Below are positions 62,683 through 64,000 of a DNA stretch of 64,000 bases, piece by piece. The translations under genes and the position numbers were made by a program. This DNA is from Pegea sp. RAD2-039. Lineage: Eukaryota; Chordata; Thaliacea; Salpida; Salpidae. The number at the start of each line of letters is the position of its first letter. Positions within the stretch are counted from its first letter, which is position 1. A model generated the notes under the pieces. It was not told the origin of the DNA and did not search any database. It was given only the letters and a program-made list of their open reading frames with translations. Location of the stretch: contig JAQGEQ010000270.1 of NCBI GenBank assembly GCA_034620365.1, positions 248,001 through 312,000 on the forward strand, in the 5' to 3' direction.

Positions 62683-64000
62683 TTATTTATTAATTTTCCT
62701 ATTTCGTGTAAACAGTACCTTACTCGTTTTCTTTCGCTCTAAAAATTTTATAAATAATAAAAATTGATTATTTTGGTTTCACTTAATAACAAATTTGAAC
62801 TAACCTTTTAATGTAGATTTGAAACGTGGATGATTGTAAACGTATATTACTGCATTTAGTGTAGAAGATAACTTCGCAATTATTGCTGCTATGGTTTCAA
62901 TAATACTGGGAACAGATACCTGAAAATCTTAATTAGTACATAAATCTTGAAAAAAAAATTAATAACTCTATCATCTATAGATAAAAATTAGAGTAAAAAT
63001 ATTAGTTTTTCTACAGTAGTGATTTCTAACCTCTTAAAGTTACAAAATAATAGTTCTTTACTAAATATATAATAGTTAATGCAATATAGGCAATAAATTT
63101 AAAGTGAAAGTAAAAAGGCGTTTGCTGACAGGGTTTGTCATGCATTTATAGCTTATATTGAGCATACTTTGATTTGGATTTTTTTATTTATTTCAATAAA
63201 CGCGAAGGAGGGTGCCTGAAAAGAGCACCTCTCGCTAACACACATTCTCACAAATAAATTTTGTAGATTTTATTATTAACAAGACCTTTGACTTAAAACG
63301 AAATTACTTTACGTTTGCTTTAACAACTTTTAAGTTTTATAGTCTTAGTATTAGAAATTAAATACCTAAATACAAGCTCTTAGCATTTTATAACTAAGAT
63401 TCAATAAAGAACTGTTAAGAATTGAAATATTACTTCTGCTTAGTTCAATAGTTTTCATAGAAAGCGACTCACAGATCCGAATATACCCATTAAGGCGCAT
63501 ATGGCATAAGGAGCCCAAGAAACTGTAAAGCAGCAAACACATAAAGCCCCAGTTTTAACTACTTGGTACTCCAGTTTTTTTCGTCTCATTTCCTGCATCT
63601 TGTTAAAACTATCTTTTATTGCTTTTTTATTTAGATTTTTTTTAGCAAAACGAAATATCTCTACATAACAAAAACTGATAACGCTGAGAGGAACTGCAAA
63701 AAAGGTTATAAACAAATTTAGTTGCTTTTCTTTACTGATTCATTTATAATTCATATGTCTATCTTACAAATTGTCTAATCAGCTTTATTCAAACTTATTT
63801 TTCCTAGTATTAATAAGTTAAAACTTAAAAGACCTTCTTTTAATCATTTTCGTCCACGTAAGCAACATTTTTTACTTACTAATGAATCCCAAAACAACAC
63901 AGCAAACAATATAAGCTGAATTTTGTTGCGACTGATCATGAAAGTTAAATGAACAACTAATTCCAATTCCAAAAAGTTTTGCAGGGCTGCCAAACCCGAA
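62683..64000 (-). CDS. opsin-like class A GPCR, 3' half (continues beyond the window)
   Basis: Four minus-strand exons in phase: 63880 to beyond the edge, 63473-63693, 62805-62919 and 62683-62738. The first holds extracellular loop 2 with GISCSFNF, the place of the conserved disulphide Cys (rhodopsin C187), then helix 5 (GFIIPLSVISFCYVEIFRF, formed across the splice). The second holds helix 6 with CCFTVSWAPYAICALMGIFG, like the CW.PYA...GxFG of opsins. The third holds helix 7 with IIAKLSSTLNAVIYVYNHPR. The Lys is six residues before Asn, exactly as K296 and N302 in rhodopsin, so a retinal Schiff-base lysine is probable. The NPxxY motif reads NAVIY. The position of rhodopsin E181 appears to be Phe. 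The tail is short (RKKTSKVLFTRNRKINK). The N-terminal helices and DRY motif are outside the window, so opsin against another class A receptor rests on loop 2, helices 6-7 and the Lys. Confidence 0.75.
63183..63262 (-). mobile_element. LINE family A, solo 3' end inside an opsin-like gene intron
   Basis: About 80 bases of family A 3' end (TTTGTGAGAATGTGTGTTAG, hairpin 63202-63235, AATAAATAAATA tail) in the same orientation as the host gene, inside the intron between the helix 6 and helix 7 exons. Confidence 0.88.

Overview
This window comes from an AT-rich animal nuclear genome. Coding exons are interrupted by many canonical GT-AG introns, often only 45-120 bases long, and the gene set is animal-specific: CBP/p300, UBF, MSL1, TPGS1, an opsin-like receptor, SLC22, CPSF3 and DTWD1. 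The opsin-like gene argues against a sponge, but I cannot name the clade from sequence alone. Non-LTR retrotransposon (LINE) fragments of at least three families lie between and within genes. I saw no CRISPR array, bacterial genes, tRNA or rRNA.

Layout. 1-3.3 kb is gene-poor, with a short tandem repeat, an ATA-type microsatellite and a LINE relic. At 3.34-4.04 kb is a three-exon gene encoding only a TAZ1 zinc-finger domain. It is a diverged copy of exons 5-7 of the CBP gene that lies 6.6 kb downstream, and the introns are still recognisably related. A LINE tail (5.2-5.7 kb) and an unidentified terminal-type exon follow. CBP/p300 itself runs from 10,657 to 20,679: 35 exons whose summed length is an exact 2,250-codon frame plus stop, with TAZ1, KIX, bromodomain, RING/PHD, HAT, ZZ and TAZ2 all visible.

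23.6-24.6 kb (minus) is a one-exon MSL1 homologue. 25.2-30 kb is LINE-rich. TPGS1 (one coding exon) is at 30.1-30.9 kb, and a complete six-HMG-box UBF gene (20 exons, 854 codons) is at 33.05-38.03 kb. A partial, almost identical duplicate of the ribosomal protein eS26 gene (41.1-41.7 kb) precedes the complete eS26 gene (44.0-45.6 kb).

A longer LINE relic (46.6-48.1 kb) is followed by an SLC22-type transporter (48.9-52.9 kb). The last part is all minus strand: a ZNF706 homologue (53.3-53.7), CPSF3 (55.7-58.6), DTWD1 (58.9-60.3), and the 3' half of an opsin-like receptor gene running off the right edge (62.7-64.0).

The genes do not form one pathway, though several concern chromatin and transcription (CBP, TAZ1-only protein, MSL1, UBF, CPSF3). 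The most unusual item is the free-standing TAZ1 gene, a plausible competitor of CBP for transcription-factor activation domains. Other points of note are an eS26 without most of its zinc ligands, an SLC22 protein without the usual large first extracellular loop, and a LINE family whose 3' end carries a hairpin with covarying base pairs.
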